Of a stretch of DNA of 64,000 bases, positions 25,906 through 35,008 are shown one piece after another. Below the pieces are notes generated by a model, which did no database searches, was not told where the DNA came from, and worked only from the letters and a program-made list of their open reading frames with translations. Each line of letters opens with the position of its first letter. The stretch's first letter is position 1. Position numbers and translations under genes: made by a program. The stretch is from Pseudomonas sp. dw_612 (lineage in GTDB: Bacteria > Pseudomonadota > Gammaproteobacteria > Pseudomonadales > Pseudomonadaceae): positions 1 to 64,000 of the forward strand of contig NZ_JAAVVC010000015.1 in NCBI RefSeq assembly GCF_018449725.1, written 5' to 3'.

Positions 25906-26745
25906 ATGAGCCCGCATAACTGGATCGACCTGGCCCAGGACGCCGACACCGGCATCGAAACCCTGCGCGCGCATTTCGAGGGCCACGCCTACGACCCGCA
26001 CTGGCACGACAGCTATCTGGTGGGCGTCACCGAGCAAGGCGTGCAGCAATTCAACTGCCGCCGAGCCCGGCATCAAAGCACGCCGGGCAAAGTGTTCCTG
26101 CTGGAGCCCGGCGATATCCACGACGGCGAAGCGCCCACCGAGGATGGCTTCACCTACCGCATGCTGTACCTCGACCCGCAATGGCTGGAACGGGAATTGG
26201 CGACGCTGTTCGAGGACGCCCCGCTCAACAGCCAACTGAGTTTCGCCAACACCCTGACCAGCGACCCGCAACTGGCCCAGGCCACCAGCCTGGCGTTCCA
26301 GACCTTGCACAGTGGCGAACTGAAGATCGTGCGCCAGACCGCCCTCGACGGCTTGCTCGAACGCCTCACCAGCCATTTGCACTGGCGCACCCGCTACCGC
26401 GAAGACCCGCGCCTGCCGCTGGTGGCGCAAAAGGCCCGGGAATATCTGCACGCCAACGCGCACTTCGACATCGGCCTCGACCAACTGGCCGCCGCGACTG
26501 GCGTCGATCGCTTCCGTCTGACCCGTGCGTTCAAAGCCGCCTATGGTCTGGCGCCCCATGCCTATCTGGTGCAACTGCGCCTGTCCAAGGCCCGGCGCCT
26601 GCTTGCCAGCGGCGCGCAACCCGCTGCGGTGGCCATGGAGTTGGGATTCGCCGATCAGAGTCACCTGGGGCGCTGGTTTGTCCGGGCTTATGGGTTGACG
26701 CCAGCGATGTACCGCAAGCGCTGCTCAAATCTTCCAGACGCGTGA
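25906..26745 (+). CDS. AraC-family transcriptional regulator of a LysE exporter
   Basis: A 279-residue regulator with an N-terminal AraC-type cupin (HFEGHAYDPHWHDSYLVGVT; VFLLEPGDIHDGEAP) and a C-terminal double HTH (IGLDQLAAATGVDRFRLTRA; PAAVAMELGFADQSHLGRWF). It is followed after 52 bases by a LysE-type exporter in the same direction. AraC regulators of this type beside LysE genes commonly sense the exported metabolite or amino acid; this is inferred. Confidence 0.87.
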   Translation: MSPHNWIDLAQDADTGIETLRAHFEGHAYDPHWHDSYLVGVTEQGVQQFNCRRARHQSTPGKVFLLEPGDIHDGEAPTEDGFTYRMLYLDPQWLERELATLFEDAPLNSQLSFANTLTSDPQLAQATSLAFQTLHSGELKIVRQTALDGLLERLTSHLHWRTRYREDPRLPLVAQKAREYLHANAHFDIGLDQLAAATGVDRFRLTRAFKAAYGLAPHAYLVQLRLSKARRLLASGAQPAAVAMELGFADQSHLGRWFVRAYGLTPAMYRKRCSNLPDA

Positions 26746-26797
26746 CCCTCGGCTTGTGAAGATCGAAGCCATCGATCATTCACTGGAGCCAAAGGTC

Positions 26798-27415
26798 ATG
26801 TTGTCCACCTTCCCCACCCTGTTACCGTTTTTGTTGTTTGCGTTTGTCGCGTCCATTACGCCGGGGCCGACCAATATTCTGGTGCTCAGCAATAGCGCTC
26901 GTTATGGATTCAGGGCTGCGTTGCCGATTGTTTTTGGTGCGTGCGCCGGTGCGGCGACCCTCATTTTGCTGGTGGGATGTGGACTCGGAGATACGTTCAA
27001 TCGATTTCCTTTGCTGCGTAGTTTCCTGCAATGGGGAGGCGTGGTTTGGTTGAGCTACCTGGCCTGGAAAATCTATCAGGCACCTGCCAAGGCCTTTGAG
27101 TTCGACACCCAAGCCAGCAATGATCCGCGCTTGGGTTTATGGGGCGCTGCCTGCCTGCAATTGATCAATCCCAAAACATGGACAATGGCACTGGCGGTGG
27201 TGAGTGTGTTTGCCGTGAGAGGGGATCAACAGATGATCCATACGCTGTTCTTATCGATATTGTTTTTCTTGGTTTCCATTCCTTGCCTCGGACTATGGGC
27301 AGGCTTGGGCAGTGGTTCAATTCGGCTTCTTGAGTCACCCAAAGCCCTTCGTCGCCTCAATCGCTGTCTAGCTTTATTGCTGCTGGGATCTGCCTGGCTC
27401 AGCGTGATCGTATGA
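26798..27415 (+). CDS. LysE/RhtB-family amino-acid exporter
   Basis: A 205-residue membrane protein with about six hydrophobic segments. The family signature SITPGPTNILVLSNSARYGF is near the N-terminus and LQLINPKTWTMALAVVSVF in the middle. The ATG preceded by GGAG is chosen over a GTG 42 bases upstream. The probable substrate is an amino acid or homoserine lactone-like metabolite, with the adjacent AraC protein as regulator. Base composition is lower in GC than genes to the left and leads into the AT-richer island. Confidence 0.88.
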   Translation: MLSTFPTLLPFLLFAFVASITPGPTNILVLSNSARYGFRAALPIVFGACAGAATLILLVGCGLGDTFNRFPLLRSFLQWGGVVWLSYLAWKIYQAPAKAFEFDTQASNDPRLGLWGAACLQLINPKTWTMALAVVSVFAVRGDQQMIHTLFLSILFFLVSIPCLGLWAGLGSGSIRLLESPKALRRLNRCLALLLLGSAWLSVIV

Positions 27416-27498
27416 TTTCGATAAAACGCTTATTTCATATAAATTATTGCTATTAAACGACGCTCTGAACACAAAGCAAGTTTCACAAATATATAGGC

Positions 27499-27528
27499 CT
27501 GTAAACTGTAAACTATGACAGTTTACAG
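27499..27528. promoter_or_regulatory. inverted repeat of CTGTAAACTG, candidate operator
   Basis: CTGTAAACTG (27499-27508) and CAGTTTACAG (27519-27528) are perfect inverted 10-base arms around 10 bases, one turn apart. A further GTAAACT copy overlaps the left arm. It lies about 95 bases before the orphan gene at 27624 within an AT-rich, otherwise empty 208-base gap. It lacks a T run, so it is not a good terminator. Confidence 0.5.
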
Positions 27529-27623
27529 CCTCCTTGAATCGCGATTTGATGGACTACCCATAGCTCGGAGAGAACTCTGGGGCCACCGTTCCTCTTGCGA
27601 TATTCATTGTGGAGATTCTATTC

Positions 27624-28076
27624 ATGAGCGCAGCACAGAAACTAGACTTTTCTCAAGCACGGAAATCCGTGATCAATAACTCCTTCAGCGCATCGATCGA
27701 CAGAAACATACCGATCCATTTTAATGCGACTTTCTCCCGGATCGATTACCCCCAGGAAGGTGAACCTCCGCGCTGGACCATTGAGGCGCGTTACCGAGAC
27801 AGTCAGAGCAATCATATCAAGTCGATTCGAATCATCTTCTTCAAAGACCCTGTTGAGGATGCGCCTCACAAAGTGACGGATGACTTCAAGATCATTTACG
27901 CCAACACGGAAGAAGACCCGCCATCAGAGTACTCGGCAACATTAGCGATGATTTCCATTTCATTCAACTCCGCCAACCAGACCATCAAAGGCGAAATCAG
28001 TGCAAAGGTCACGGACGGACTGGTCGATCCGAAGTTTCATGACGTTAATGCTGAATTCGATCTTGTAGCGCAGTAG
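27624..28076 (+). CDS. hypothetical protein, unrecognised
   Basis: A 150-residue soluble protein with no signal peptide or membrane segment. I do not recognise a family. The pattern of alternating strands (HFNATFSRIDYP; PRWTIEARYRDSQ; IKSIRIIFFKDP; SATLAMISISFNSANQTIKG; EISAKVTDGLVD) suggests a small beta-sandwich or lipocalin-like barrel. The ATG with GGAG nine bases before it is used rather than the GTG at 27609. It is the first gene of an AT-richer island and ends just before a strong bidirectional terminator. Confidence 0.7.
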   Translation: MSAAQKLDFSQARKSVINNSFSASIDRNIPIHFNATFSRIDYPQEGEPPRWTIEARYRDSQSNHIKSIRIIFFKDPVEDAPHKVTDDFKIIYANTEEDPPSEYSATLAMISISFNSANQTIKGEISAKVTDGLVDPKFHDVNAEFDLVAQ

Positions 28077-28117
28077 TAAACCAACCTTGATCAAGCTTCC
28101 ATGGAGTAACGGCTCAT

Positions 28118-28145
28118 AAAAAAGGAAGCGTAAGCTTCCTTTTTT
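28118..28145. terminator. bidirectional Rho-independent terminator
   Basis: AAAAAAGGAAGC, loop GTAA, GCTTCCTTTTTT: a perfect 12-base stem with A and T tracts on both sides. It serves the orphan gene from the left and the autotransporter from the right. Confidence 0.92.
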
Positions 28146-28168
28146 ATATTGCGGCGCGAGTCAATCAA

Positions 28169-30535
28169 CTAGAAGTTAACACTGAAGCCAGCACTGACAT
28201 TGTAGTCTTGATTAACTGTTTTACTTCGGCTCGACCCACCCTCGACGAACAGTTGAACTCCTCGCGGCAACGCCCAATTGACGCCTCCCGCCCATTCCAC
28301 ACTGGTCGTCGAGCTGTCGTTATTAAAATTGCTATCGTTGACGCTAACTTCGTTGTTTTTTATGAACTCATGGCCAACAGCGACGCGCAGGCGAGGTTGT
28401 AATTTCTGACCGTTACCCAGGTCGATCTCTCTGCCCGCATACAACCCACCCTTCGCTACCAGTGAACGAGTCAACTCACTGTCCACATCAAGACCATTGT
28501 CCAGCGTGTAGTGATCGCCCGACACAACGGCGGCGCTCACTTGGGCAAAGGGAGCCCAAAAGAATCCATTGCCGAACTCGCTTTGCTTACCGATTTCGAG
28601 TGACCCGCTCAGGCCATAGTTATCGTAGCCGCCTCGAGTACGAACGCCATCACTCATGCTGACTTTGAGATCATTGTCGAAGCGATTGATTTTAGTAACG
28701 GCATCCACGTAAAAACCGCTTTGAGCGTCAAATTTTGTAGCGTATGCGCCTACAGAATAACTATCGACCGTACCTGAACTGCCACGCTTCAAGTCCAGGC
28801 TGGTTTTGCTGTAGCCGACCATTCCGCCGACCAACCAGTCACTGTCTCCCAACGCTGTATCGGCCCCGATGACTAGCCCCTGCTGGGTCTGACTGTAACC
28901 ATCGCCATATGCATTCTCGACGCTATATCGATTGCCGTAAGTTCGAGTCCACAACCCTGGTTTTGCGCCGGTCAGGCGACGGTCCCCCATACGTGTGTTG
29001 AGCAAGGTGTTTTCGGCGTAAATGATGGTTGGCGCGGTATTGGCGATGGCCAGAACCGATTGAGTACTGGTGCTGACCTGAGCATCTGGTCGCAGAAACC
29101 AACCATTATCGTCTTCGAACAGCTTGTAGGTGAATGCACCCGCATCAACGGCATTGCGTAACGAAAATCGAGCATCGCCGCTGGCGACTTTTACGACCTG
29201 GATCGGTTGATCGTCAGCCGGCTTGCTCCCGGTAGCGCTGACCGACAATTCATGGGTGCCGGTGGCTGTTCCCGTGACATTCAAGAAGTCGGTCTGACGG
29301 CTGCCAAAATCGGTAGCCATGGAAAAGGTGCCATTGCCCGACAAGTTGACGACGTCAAGTTTGTAGAAAGTGGGCCCAGGCGCAAGGTCTACCGTGCCTC
29401 CCGCCAAGGTAAGGTTGTTCACTGTGTTACTGCCAGTCATCACCCACGTCGAATGATTGATAGCAAAGTCAGTGACGTTTTCCACGCCTCCGGTGAACAC
29501 CGATCCATTGTCGAGTACCACGCGCGCGCTCCCTGCGGGGTCACCTTTGAAGTTCCCGTTGAATGCACTTTGATTGTCGAGCCTCAGATCGGCGACGTTG
29601 AGCAAGTCACCTGTCAGTGATGCGTTATTGCGCAATAACACGTTTGTAGGACTGCCGGACTCGACATCCACGTTGCCCTGCAGCGAGCTGTTATCCACGG
29701 TGAAGTTCACCGCAGCCCCCCCGGCCACCTCCAGAATCGTACCGTTGCCGCCTTTGAGGGTCGAACCGTTGCGCGCCTCGATAATCAGCGGGCCCAATGG
29801 ATTGTTTTCCAGGTCGGCAATGATTGCCGATCCGGTTTTTCCTTCAACGCTCGAGTTGTCCAGAACCAGTTTGCTGACCTGCTCGTTGTCGCCATCAGGC
29901 TGGAACGTCACGCCGTTAAGGCCGCCGATGATTTTTGACCCTGCACTTGCATTCGCCTGGCCGCCCAACAAACCAAGTCCAAAACTTGAAGCACCTGTGC
30001 CTTCGATCGTCGTATTGCTTAAGTTCAGCGTGCTAAAGGCAGTCACCACAGCCCCCCCGGAGGTCCCTTGGACGGTACTGTCCAAGAGCGTTACCAGTGA
30101 ACCTGTTTCGGTCGAGGTGAAACGCACTGCCTGCAAGCCAAACTGGAGTCCTGAAACGGTGCTATTTGAAATATTCGCGTTGCTATTAGCCAGCGTCAAC
30201 GTCGTGAATCCCTCCGTGCCGGTGACTGTCGCACCGTCAAGGTTAACTGTGCCACCGTTGGCCGCCTCAATTTGCCGGGTCTGGCCACCATTTACATTCA
30301 GCGTGCCACCCTCGATTGTAATGTCCAGCGTCTGCGCCCCATTGACCGTTAGCGTTGCGTCGGGAGAAATCTGCCAGCTTTCTACAGTCGGCGAAGGTGA
30401 AATGCTTTCAGTTTCACCTGGATTTAGAAATCGGGCTTGTGCTTGGGGCAACACCAAAAAAAGGACGGCAAATGACGGATACCGCCATTTGGTGTCCTTC
30501 GTTAACTGCAATAAGGGGAGCCTGTTTTTCCACAT
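28169..30535 (-). CDS. pertactin-like autotransporter (type Va secretion)
   Basis: A 788-residue outer-membrane autotransporter. It has a signal sequence ending near FLVLPQAQA (about residue 35), then a passenger of about 470 residues rich in N, S, T and G with irregular beta-helix repeats (TLTLANSNANISNSTVSGLQ). From about residue 515 comes a C-terminal beta-barrel that starts near TGAKPGLWTRTYGNRYS and ends in the classical terminal phenylalanine (SAGFSVNF). Such proteins act in adhesion or biofilm formation. No cysteine, RGD or catalytic triad was seen in the passenger. It is a single gene in the accessory island, flanked by a terminator and by an upstream region with two direct repeats. 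Confidence 0.9.
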   Translation of the reverse strand: MWKNRLPLLQLTKDTKWRYPSFAVLFLVLPQAQARFLNPGETESISPSPTVESWQISPDATLTVNGAQTLDITIEGGTLNVNGGQTRQIEAANGGTVNLDGATVTGTEGFTTLTLANSNANISNSTVSGLQFGLQAVRFTSTETGSLVTLLDSTVQGTSGGAVVTAFSTLNLSNTTIEGTGASSFGLGLLGGQANASAGSKIIGGLNGVTFQPDGDNEQVSKLVLDNSSVEGKTGSAIIADLENNPLGPLIIEARNGSTLKGGNGTILEVAGGAAVNFTVDNSSLQGNVDVESGSPTNVLLRNNASLTGDLLNVADLRLDNQSAFNGNFKGDPAGSARVVLDNGSVFTGGVENVTDFAINHSTWVMTGSNTVNNLTLAGGTVDLAPGPTFYKLDVVNLSGNGTFSMATDFGSRQTDFLNVTGTATGTHELSVSATGSKPADDQPIQVVKVASGDARFSLRNAVDAGAFTYKLFEDDNGWFLRPDAQVSTSTQSVLAIANTAPTIIYAENTLLNTRMGDRRLTGAKPGLWTRTYGNRYSVENAYGDGYSQTQQGLVIGADTALGDSDWLVGGMVGYSKTSLDLKRGSSGTVDSYSVGAYATKFDAQSGFYVDAVTKINRFDNDLKVSMSDGVRTRGGYDNYGLSGSLEIGKQSEFGNGFFWAPFAQVSAAVVSGDHYTLDNGLDVDSELTRSLVAKGGLYAGREIDLGNGQKLQPRLRVAVGHEFIKNNEVSVNDSNFNNDSSTTSVEWAGGVNWALPRGVQLFVEGGSSRSKTVNQDYNVSAGFSVNF

Positions 30536-30643
30536 GTTAAATCACCGCAACTGTCGATTTTTGAAATGGGCCGGCTTGACGAACTCCCTAGGAAAGGTCT
30601 CACCAGAGGGCGGCTAGCCTATCGATTGCAATGAGGACCGAAT

Positions 30644-30699
30644 GTAGGAAAAATCTGCCACTTCGGTGGAATTTGGTGTTTTGATTAGTAGGAAAAATC
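30644..30699. promoter_or_regulatory. two direct repeats GTAGGAAAAATC upstream of the autotransporter
   Basis: Exact 12-base copies at 30644-30655 and 30688-30699, 44 bases apart (about four helical turns). They lie 109-164 bases before the autotransporter start, in a 236-base gap that holds no gene. The spacing suggests a regulator binding one face of the DNA; no regulator is identified. Confidence 0.5.
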
Positions 30700-30771
30700 G
30701 CCCGACACGTGCGTGAGTACGCCACGACAACGTCGTCAACTCGTTGCCGTGGCAAACACATCCCAATTAAA

Positions 30772-32790
30772 CTATGCCTCTTCGCAATACTCACCGCGTG
30801 CATTGACTAGGTAGATGGAACTGATGAACTCATCAGACGGATAAAGCGTGCCATTGATATCGACCTCATACCAAACTTTCCAGTACCCGTGGTAATCGCC
30901 TGGTGGCTCAGGAATTTCAGCTGGAGGCGGTACGGGAATATTCCTGATAAACGGATCATAGGGTTGAAGCACCATTTCAAAACCATCGGCAGGTTCAGTT
31001 CCGATAATTTCATGCGGTGTTGACGTATATGCCGTACCGGGTGAAGTAACACTCATAGCCTCATCTCTATACCCTTGGGCACGGAGTGTAACTTTGCGCC
31101 CAAGTAACAGGTGCGTGGTGTCACCCGGGATTTTGACTACTGCTCCAAAGTTTGGCGCTGTTAGATCACTGCACAGTATTACGTTATCGTCTGGGAATTC
31201 CCGCTCGATCGATGGCGGCTCGAGCTCAATGACTATTGCATTGTTTGTTACCGGTTGAATCGGTGACGGGTTTTCGTTAACACCTCCAATGTCGGAAACA
31301 AAATACTGAAGTGCTATACCCGGTCCAAATCCAGCATTATTAATCAACACCCAAGGCAGTGGGATATCTACCGTCGTTTGGCCATCAGTTAAAAATACAG
31401 GGCCGAATCGTTGACCTGCATACTCGGCAAATATCTGTTGCCCTGCTTTAACAGGCTTATCAACATCCGTCCAGAGAGTAATGGTTACCGTTGCTTCCTT
31501 GTTATAGTCTACCGGCTCCAAGATGTCATCCACTGCGGTGCTGGTGATGTGTGGTGCATTCAGTTCGTTGTTGACGGGCGCCGGGTCTACCGGGTTCACC
31601 GGTCCTGGATAGTAAATATTTGAAAAAATATCTCTGCTTGAACGGCTAATTTCATTATTACCACGAAATAAAATGCATTCCACCTTCACAGGGACATCAG
31701 TTTCCGTATCAGGACCATCCTTATAGTAATCTGCAAAAATTTTATCAAAGGGCACCGGCGTGATCAGCGGGTCATGAGCAAGGAATGGAAAATCACCCAA
31801 ATTTTCAGCATTCCACATAAACCTGACTTCATCGGTAGACAGAATTTCATCTACCCTTTTCAGTTCAATCGTAACGCCGCCCGGTTCGCGGCAATCTTTG
31901 ATATCGATTAATTGATCAGTTGCATCTCGTGCCAAAGGGATAATGGGAGGTTCGAGTACGGGAAGCGGCGCAAACCTGACGCCCAACCCCTGTGCGGCTG
32001 AGAGTGCGCTTACGTTACCGGGCTCATCATTAATTATGTAATAGGCATATACAGCATCCGCACTGATCGCTCTTACGTTTACAACTGGAACCGTAAAGGT
32101 CCCGGTACCAATAGGCCCTTCCCAAAGCGGACGCTCAGGGTTGGTGAGCGAGTAAGTCCTGCTGATATAGAACCTGAGATGATCGGCAGGTAACGGATTC
32201 TGGTAGGTCATTGGAACAGTCACCACCATGCCACCCGGGTTGCGGCCAATGAAAGCATCGTCAATAAGATTGCCAGCCGATAAGGTAGGCAACGTTGCCT
32301 GTGGCGGCCGTGCTTTTGGCCCTCCCGGAGCTGCCTGATACGGAGCTCTACGGTCGATAATGACGGTCGTTGTATCTGATCTCCAGAAGTTACCAACGGC
32401 AGGTCTAGCCCGATATTCAACATCCCAACTGGTTGGGGTCGCCGGCGGATTGTCTTCGACCAGTTCGTCGGCCGGGATATAGGAAGATGTATATTCGGGA
32501 GGCCGCGAGGCTACTGGACCGGCAAAGAAAAAGAAAACTTCCTTCCAGTTTGAAGCCGCGGTGCCAGTCCTTTTAATATGGATAGAGACCCGATCATTCT
32601 CGTCCTGGATTGGCCAGATAGGAAGAATAGCTTGTAAGCGAGCACCGGCCCCGAGTTTGCTGACATACACTCGTCTGTCGGTAGCGCTAATTATATCGGG
32701 GATTCGCGGCGGGGGACCGGCCGTAACGCCACTAGACTGACTCCGATGTAACTCTCTATCAATTTCTGCCACTTCTTGCTTTGCGTTCAT
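30772..32790 (-). CDS. unrecognised protein of tandem Ig-like modules
   Basis: A 672-residue protein not assigned to a named family. It shows four to five modules of about 110 residues. Each begins with a proline-rich linker (LPVLEPPIIPLARD; NELNAPHITSTAVDDI; ELEPPSIEREFPDDN), goes on through a strand like GMVVTVPMTYQNPLPADHLR or ATVTITLWTDVDKPVKAGQQ, and ends in a Y-x-V/I strand (AYYIINDEPGNVS; LQYFVSDIGGVNENPS). This is the pattern of bacterial Ig-like beta-sandwich repeats seen in Pseudomonas surface proteins. No signal peptide or membrane segment is visible. It lies 116 bases after a smaller protein of the same style, probably in one transcript. Confidence 0.72.
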   Translation of the reverse strand: MNAKQEVAEIDRELHRSQSSGVTAGPPPRIPDIISATDRRVYVSKLGAGARLQAILPIWPIQDENDRVSIHIKRTGTAASNWKEVFFFFAGPVASRPPEYTSSYIPADELVEDNPPATPTSWDVEYRARPAVGNFWRSDTTTVIIDRRAPYQAAPGGPKARPPQATLPTLSAGNLIDDAFIGRNPGGMVVTVPMTYQNPLPADHLRFYISRTYSLTNPERPLWEGPIGTGTFTVPVVNVRAISADAVYAYYIINDEPGNVSALSAAQGLGVRFAPLPVLEPPIIPLARDATDQLIDIKDCREPGGVTIELKRVDEILSTDEVRFMWNAENLGDFPFLAHDPLITPVPFDKIFADYYKDGPDTETDVPVKVECILFRGNNEISRSSRDIFSNIYYPGPVNPVDPAPVNNELNAPHITSTAVDDILEPVDYNKEATVTITLWTDVDKPVKAGQQIFAEYAGQRFGPVFLTDGQTTVDIPLPWVLINNAGFGPGIALQYFVSDIGGVNENPSPIQPVTNNAIVIELEPPSIEREFPDDNVILCSDLTAPNFGAVVKIPGDTTHLLLGRKVTLRAQGYRDEAMSVTSPGTAYTSTPHEIIGTEPADGFEMVLQPYDPFIRNIPVPPPAEIPEPPGDYHGYWKVWYEVDINGTLYPSDEFISSIYLVNARGEYCEEA

Positions 32791-32906
32791 TACAATTCTC
32801 CATCACCATTACATTAATAAAACTTTAATATTGTTTGCCTTGCAAACAAATACCATGCCGATAACTACGGCACATTTTCAGCTACAGCAGTTGCCAACCT
32901 CAACTA

Positions 32907-33728
32907 TCAGGAAGGTCCGCACGGCACTCCTGACTGCATACGATCAATCTTTACAATCGCTTGCGGGGCTTCACCAATAAATACTCCTCTTCTCCGGATT
33001 TTATAGGACACCCCCATGGAATCGTTATCAATCATTGGCCGTACATACGGAATGAAGGGGATAGGCGTGGGTTCGAATCCGTCCGCATTTCTTGCATCCG
33101 CATCAGTCAATATATAAGTGAACTCGCCTTGAGTGCCTTCAATTAAATATTCTTCACCACCATTCAATGAGGTGTAGCCTCGACTGAAGTAAACACACTC
33201 ATCGCCGCCCTGCAAACTTTGAAAAGGGATATTTAGATAAACACCGAACCAGATTGGCCGCTTAGTTTCACAGTTCAAATATCCCCAAAGTGTTGCATCG
33301 GGGAAACGCGCCTGCAATAGGCTGGGCAATGGAATAACACTGTGATCAATAGTCAGCTTTTTTTCTACCGATAAAAGCGGGTTCCCCGGTATAGCACGCA
33401 CTCTATACCAAAGATATGCAACACCATCGTCCTGGAGCAAAATGACATCGATTGGAATCAGAAACTCAGTATCGGTAATCGGCCCATTTTTCCGCTCTTG
33501 GAAGATCGTGGTTGTTATGCCATTCCGTCGCCAGTAGACGGTTAACTCATCTGTTTCGCCAAGTTCATCGGCATATATAGGCCACCTTTTAATTCTTGCC
33601 TGCCCGCCATTCAAAAGCACTTCCGCTGGAAGTTTTCCGTCGGGATCGCTCTCAGGCACACCATCTACTGTAGGGGGGTCGGCAAGCAAAATACCTTCAG
33701 AGTTTTCGTTACTGTCCGAAAACGACAT
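32907..33728 (-). CDS. unrecognised protein, Ig-like modules, partner of the 672-residue protein
   Basis: A 273-residue protein with no known family recognised. It appears to hold two Ig-like modules: LNGGQARIKRWPIYADELGETDEL with a YLWYRVRAIPGN strand, then a second beginning ATLWGYLNCETKRPIWFGVY. It shares the layout and the proline-rich linkers of the downstream 672-residue protein. The N-terminus (MSFSDSNENSEGILL) is acidic and has no signal peptide. It is preceded by a GGAGG ribosome site. It is likely the first gene of a two-gene transcript; the exported or cytoplasmic location of either product is unknown. Confidence 0.7.
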   Translation of the reverse strand: MSFSDSNENSEGILLADPPTVDGVPESDPDGKLPAEVLLNGGQARIKRWPIYADELGETDELTVYWRRNGITTTIFQERKNGPITDTEFLIPIDVILLQDDGVAYLWYRVRAIPGNPLLSVEKKLTIDHSVIPLPSLLQARFPDATLWGYLNCETKRPIWFGVYLNIPFQSLQGGDECVYFSRGYTSLNGGEEYLIEGTQGEFTYILTDADARNADGFEPTPIPFIPYVRPMIDNDSMGVSYKIRRRGVFIGEAPQAIVKIDRMQSGVPCGPS

Positions 33729-33915
33729 ATTTGCCTCCTCTTGAATATATTGAGTACGGTTTCAGGTTTCTGATGAAGTAAATTAAAAGCCGAAAAAACG
33801 GCCTTTTCTACTGTCATATCTGACAGGTTTATGGACCGTTTGTCGGTTTTATCGCAGTTTTGTATGAACGACTGATGTAACAGGGCTTGACGAACAAGTA
33901 ACTTTTGGCGCTCAC

Positions 33916-33929
33916 TGAAACCGGTTTCA
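33916..33929. promoter_or_regulatory. PtxS operator upstream of ptxS
   Basis: TGAAACCGGTTTCA, the perfect palindrome known as the PtxS binding site in P. aeruginosa and P. putida. It lies 41 bases before the ptxS GTG, consistent with autorepression relieved by 2-ketogluconate. Confidence 0.92.
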
Positions 33930-33970
33930 TAAGCTTGTTTCGAAGGTATAGAAAAATAAGGTCCACCACC

Positions 33971-34996
33971 GTGAACGATTTCTCCGCCGCCCAGCGCAGC
34001 CGCGTCACCATGCTCGATGTCGCCGAACACGCCGGCGTGTCCAAGGCCAGCGTGTCGCGCTTTATCGGTGACGACCGCGCCCTGCTCTCCGATGCCATCG
34101 CCCAGCGCATCGAGCAGGCCATCAGCGAGTTGGGCTACCGCCCGAACCAGATGGCCCGTGGCCTTAAACGCGGGCGAACCCGCCTGATCGGCATGCTGGT
34201 GGCCGATATCCGCAACCCTTATTCGATTGCCGTGATGCATGGCGTGGAAACCGCGTGCCGTCGCCACGGCTACAGCCTGGTGGTGTGCAACACCGATCGC
34301 GATGACGAGCAGGAACGCCAGCACCTGGCGTTGCTGCGCTCGTACAACATCGAAGGTCTGATCGTGAACACCCTGGGCCATCACCGCGATGAACTGCGCG
34401 AACTGCATCGGGAAATGCCGCTGGTGTTGGTGGACCGCAAGGTCGACCAGCTCGAGAGCGACCTGGTGGGCCTGGATAATCCGGCCGCCGTTGAAATGGC
34501 CCTCGCCCATCTAGAAGAACGCGGTTACCGCGATGTGTTGCTGGTGACTGAACCGTTCGACGGCACCAGTTCGCGGATTGAGCGGGTCAGCAGTTTCAAG
34601 GCGCAGATCGAGCAGCGTTCGGCGCTGCAAGGGGCTGTCGTCGAAACCGGCAGCGACCTGACTTCACGTTTGAAAACCTTCCTCGATACACTCGGTCCGG
34701 GGCCGAAAGCGTTGTTCTGTGCCAACGGGATTGCGGCGCTGGCCAGTACCCATGCGTTGCGTGAGCTGGGCTGCCGGTTGTTCGGGGATGTGGGGTTGAT
34801 TGCCCTGGATGATCTGGATTGGTATCCGTTGGTGGGCAGCGGGATCACCGCCCTCGCCCAGCCGACAGCGGAGATTGGCGCGAGTGCGTTTGAGTGTTTG
34901 CTCAAGCGCTTGCGTGGGGATGTCGGGGCGGTGCGGACCGTGGATTTTGCGGCGCGGTTGGTGGTGCGTGGGTCTACACAAGGGGATTTGCGGTGA
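33971..34996 (+). CDS. ptxS: LacI-family repressor of 2-ketogluconate catabolism
   Basis: A 341-residue LacI/GalR regulator. The N-terminal HTH is VTMLDVAEHAGVSKASVSRF, followed by the hinge (RPNQMARGLKRGRT) and a periplasmic-binding-protein-like effector domain. The sequence, including GMLVADIRNPYS and CNTDRDDEQERQHLALL, is close to P. aeruginosa PtxS. A GTG start (VNDFSAAQRS) is used because the longer frame overlaps the operator. It sits upstream of kguEKTD. PtxS represses itself and the kgu operon and is released by 2-ketogluconate. Confidence 0.95.
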   Translation: MNDFSAAQRSRVTMLDVAEHAGVSKASVSRFIGDDRALLSDAIAQRIEQAISELGYRPNQMARGLKRGRTRLIGMLVADIRNPYSIAVMHGVETACRRHGYSLVVCNTDRDDEQERQHLALLRSYNIEGLIVNTLGHHRDELRELHREMPLVLVDRKVDQLESDLVGLDNPAAVEMALAHLEERGYRDVLLVTEPFDGTSSRIERVSSFKAQIEQRSALQGAVVETGSDLTSRLKTFLDTLGPGPKALFCANGIAALASTHALRELGCRLFGDVGLIALDDLDWYPLVGSGITALAQPTAEIGASAFECLLKRLRGDVGAVRTVDFAARLVVRGSTQGDLR

Positions 34997-35008
34997 TTGT
35001 GCGGCCCT

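Noticed and set aside
33785..33809. hairpin AAAAGCCG...CGGCCTTTT upstream of the 273-residue gene as a terminator
   Set aside because: The stem is imperfect, has a short T run, and no gene ends there; it may be chance.
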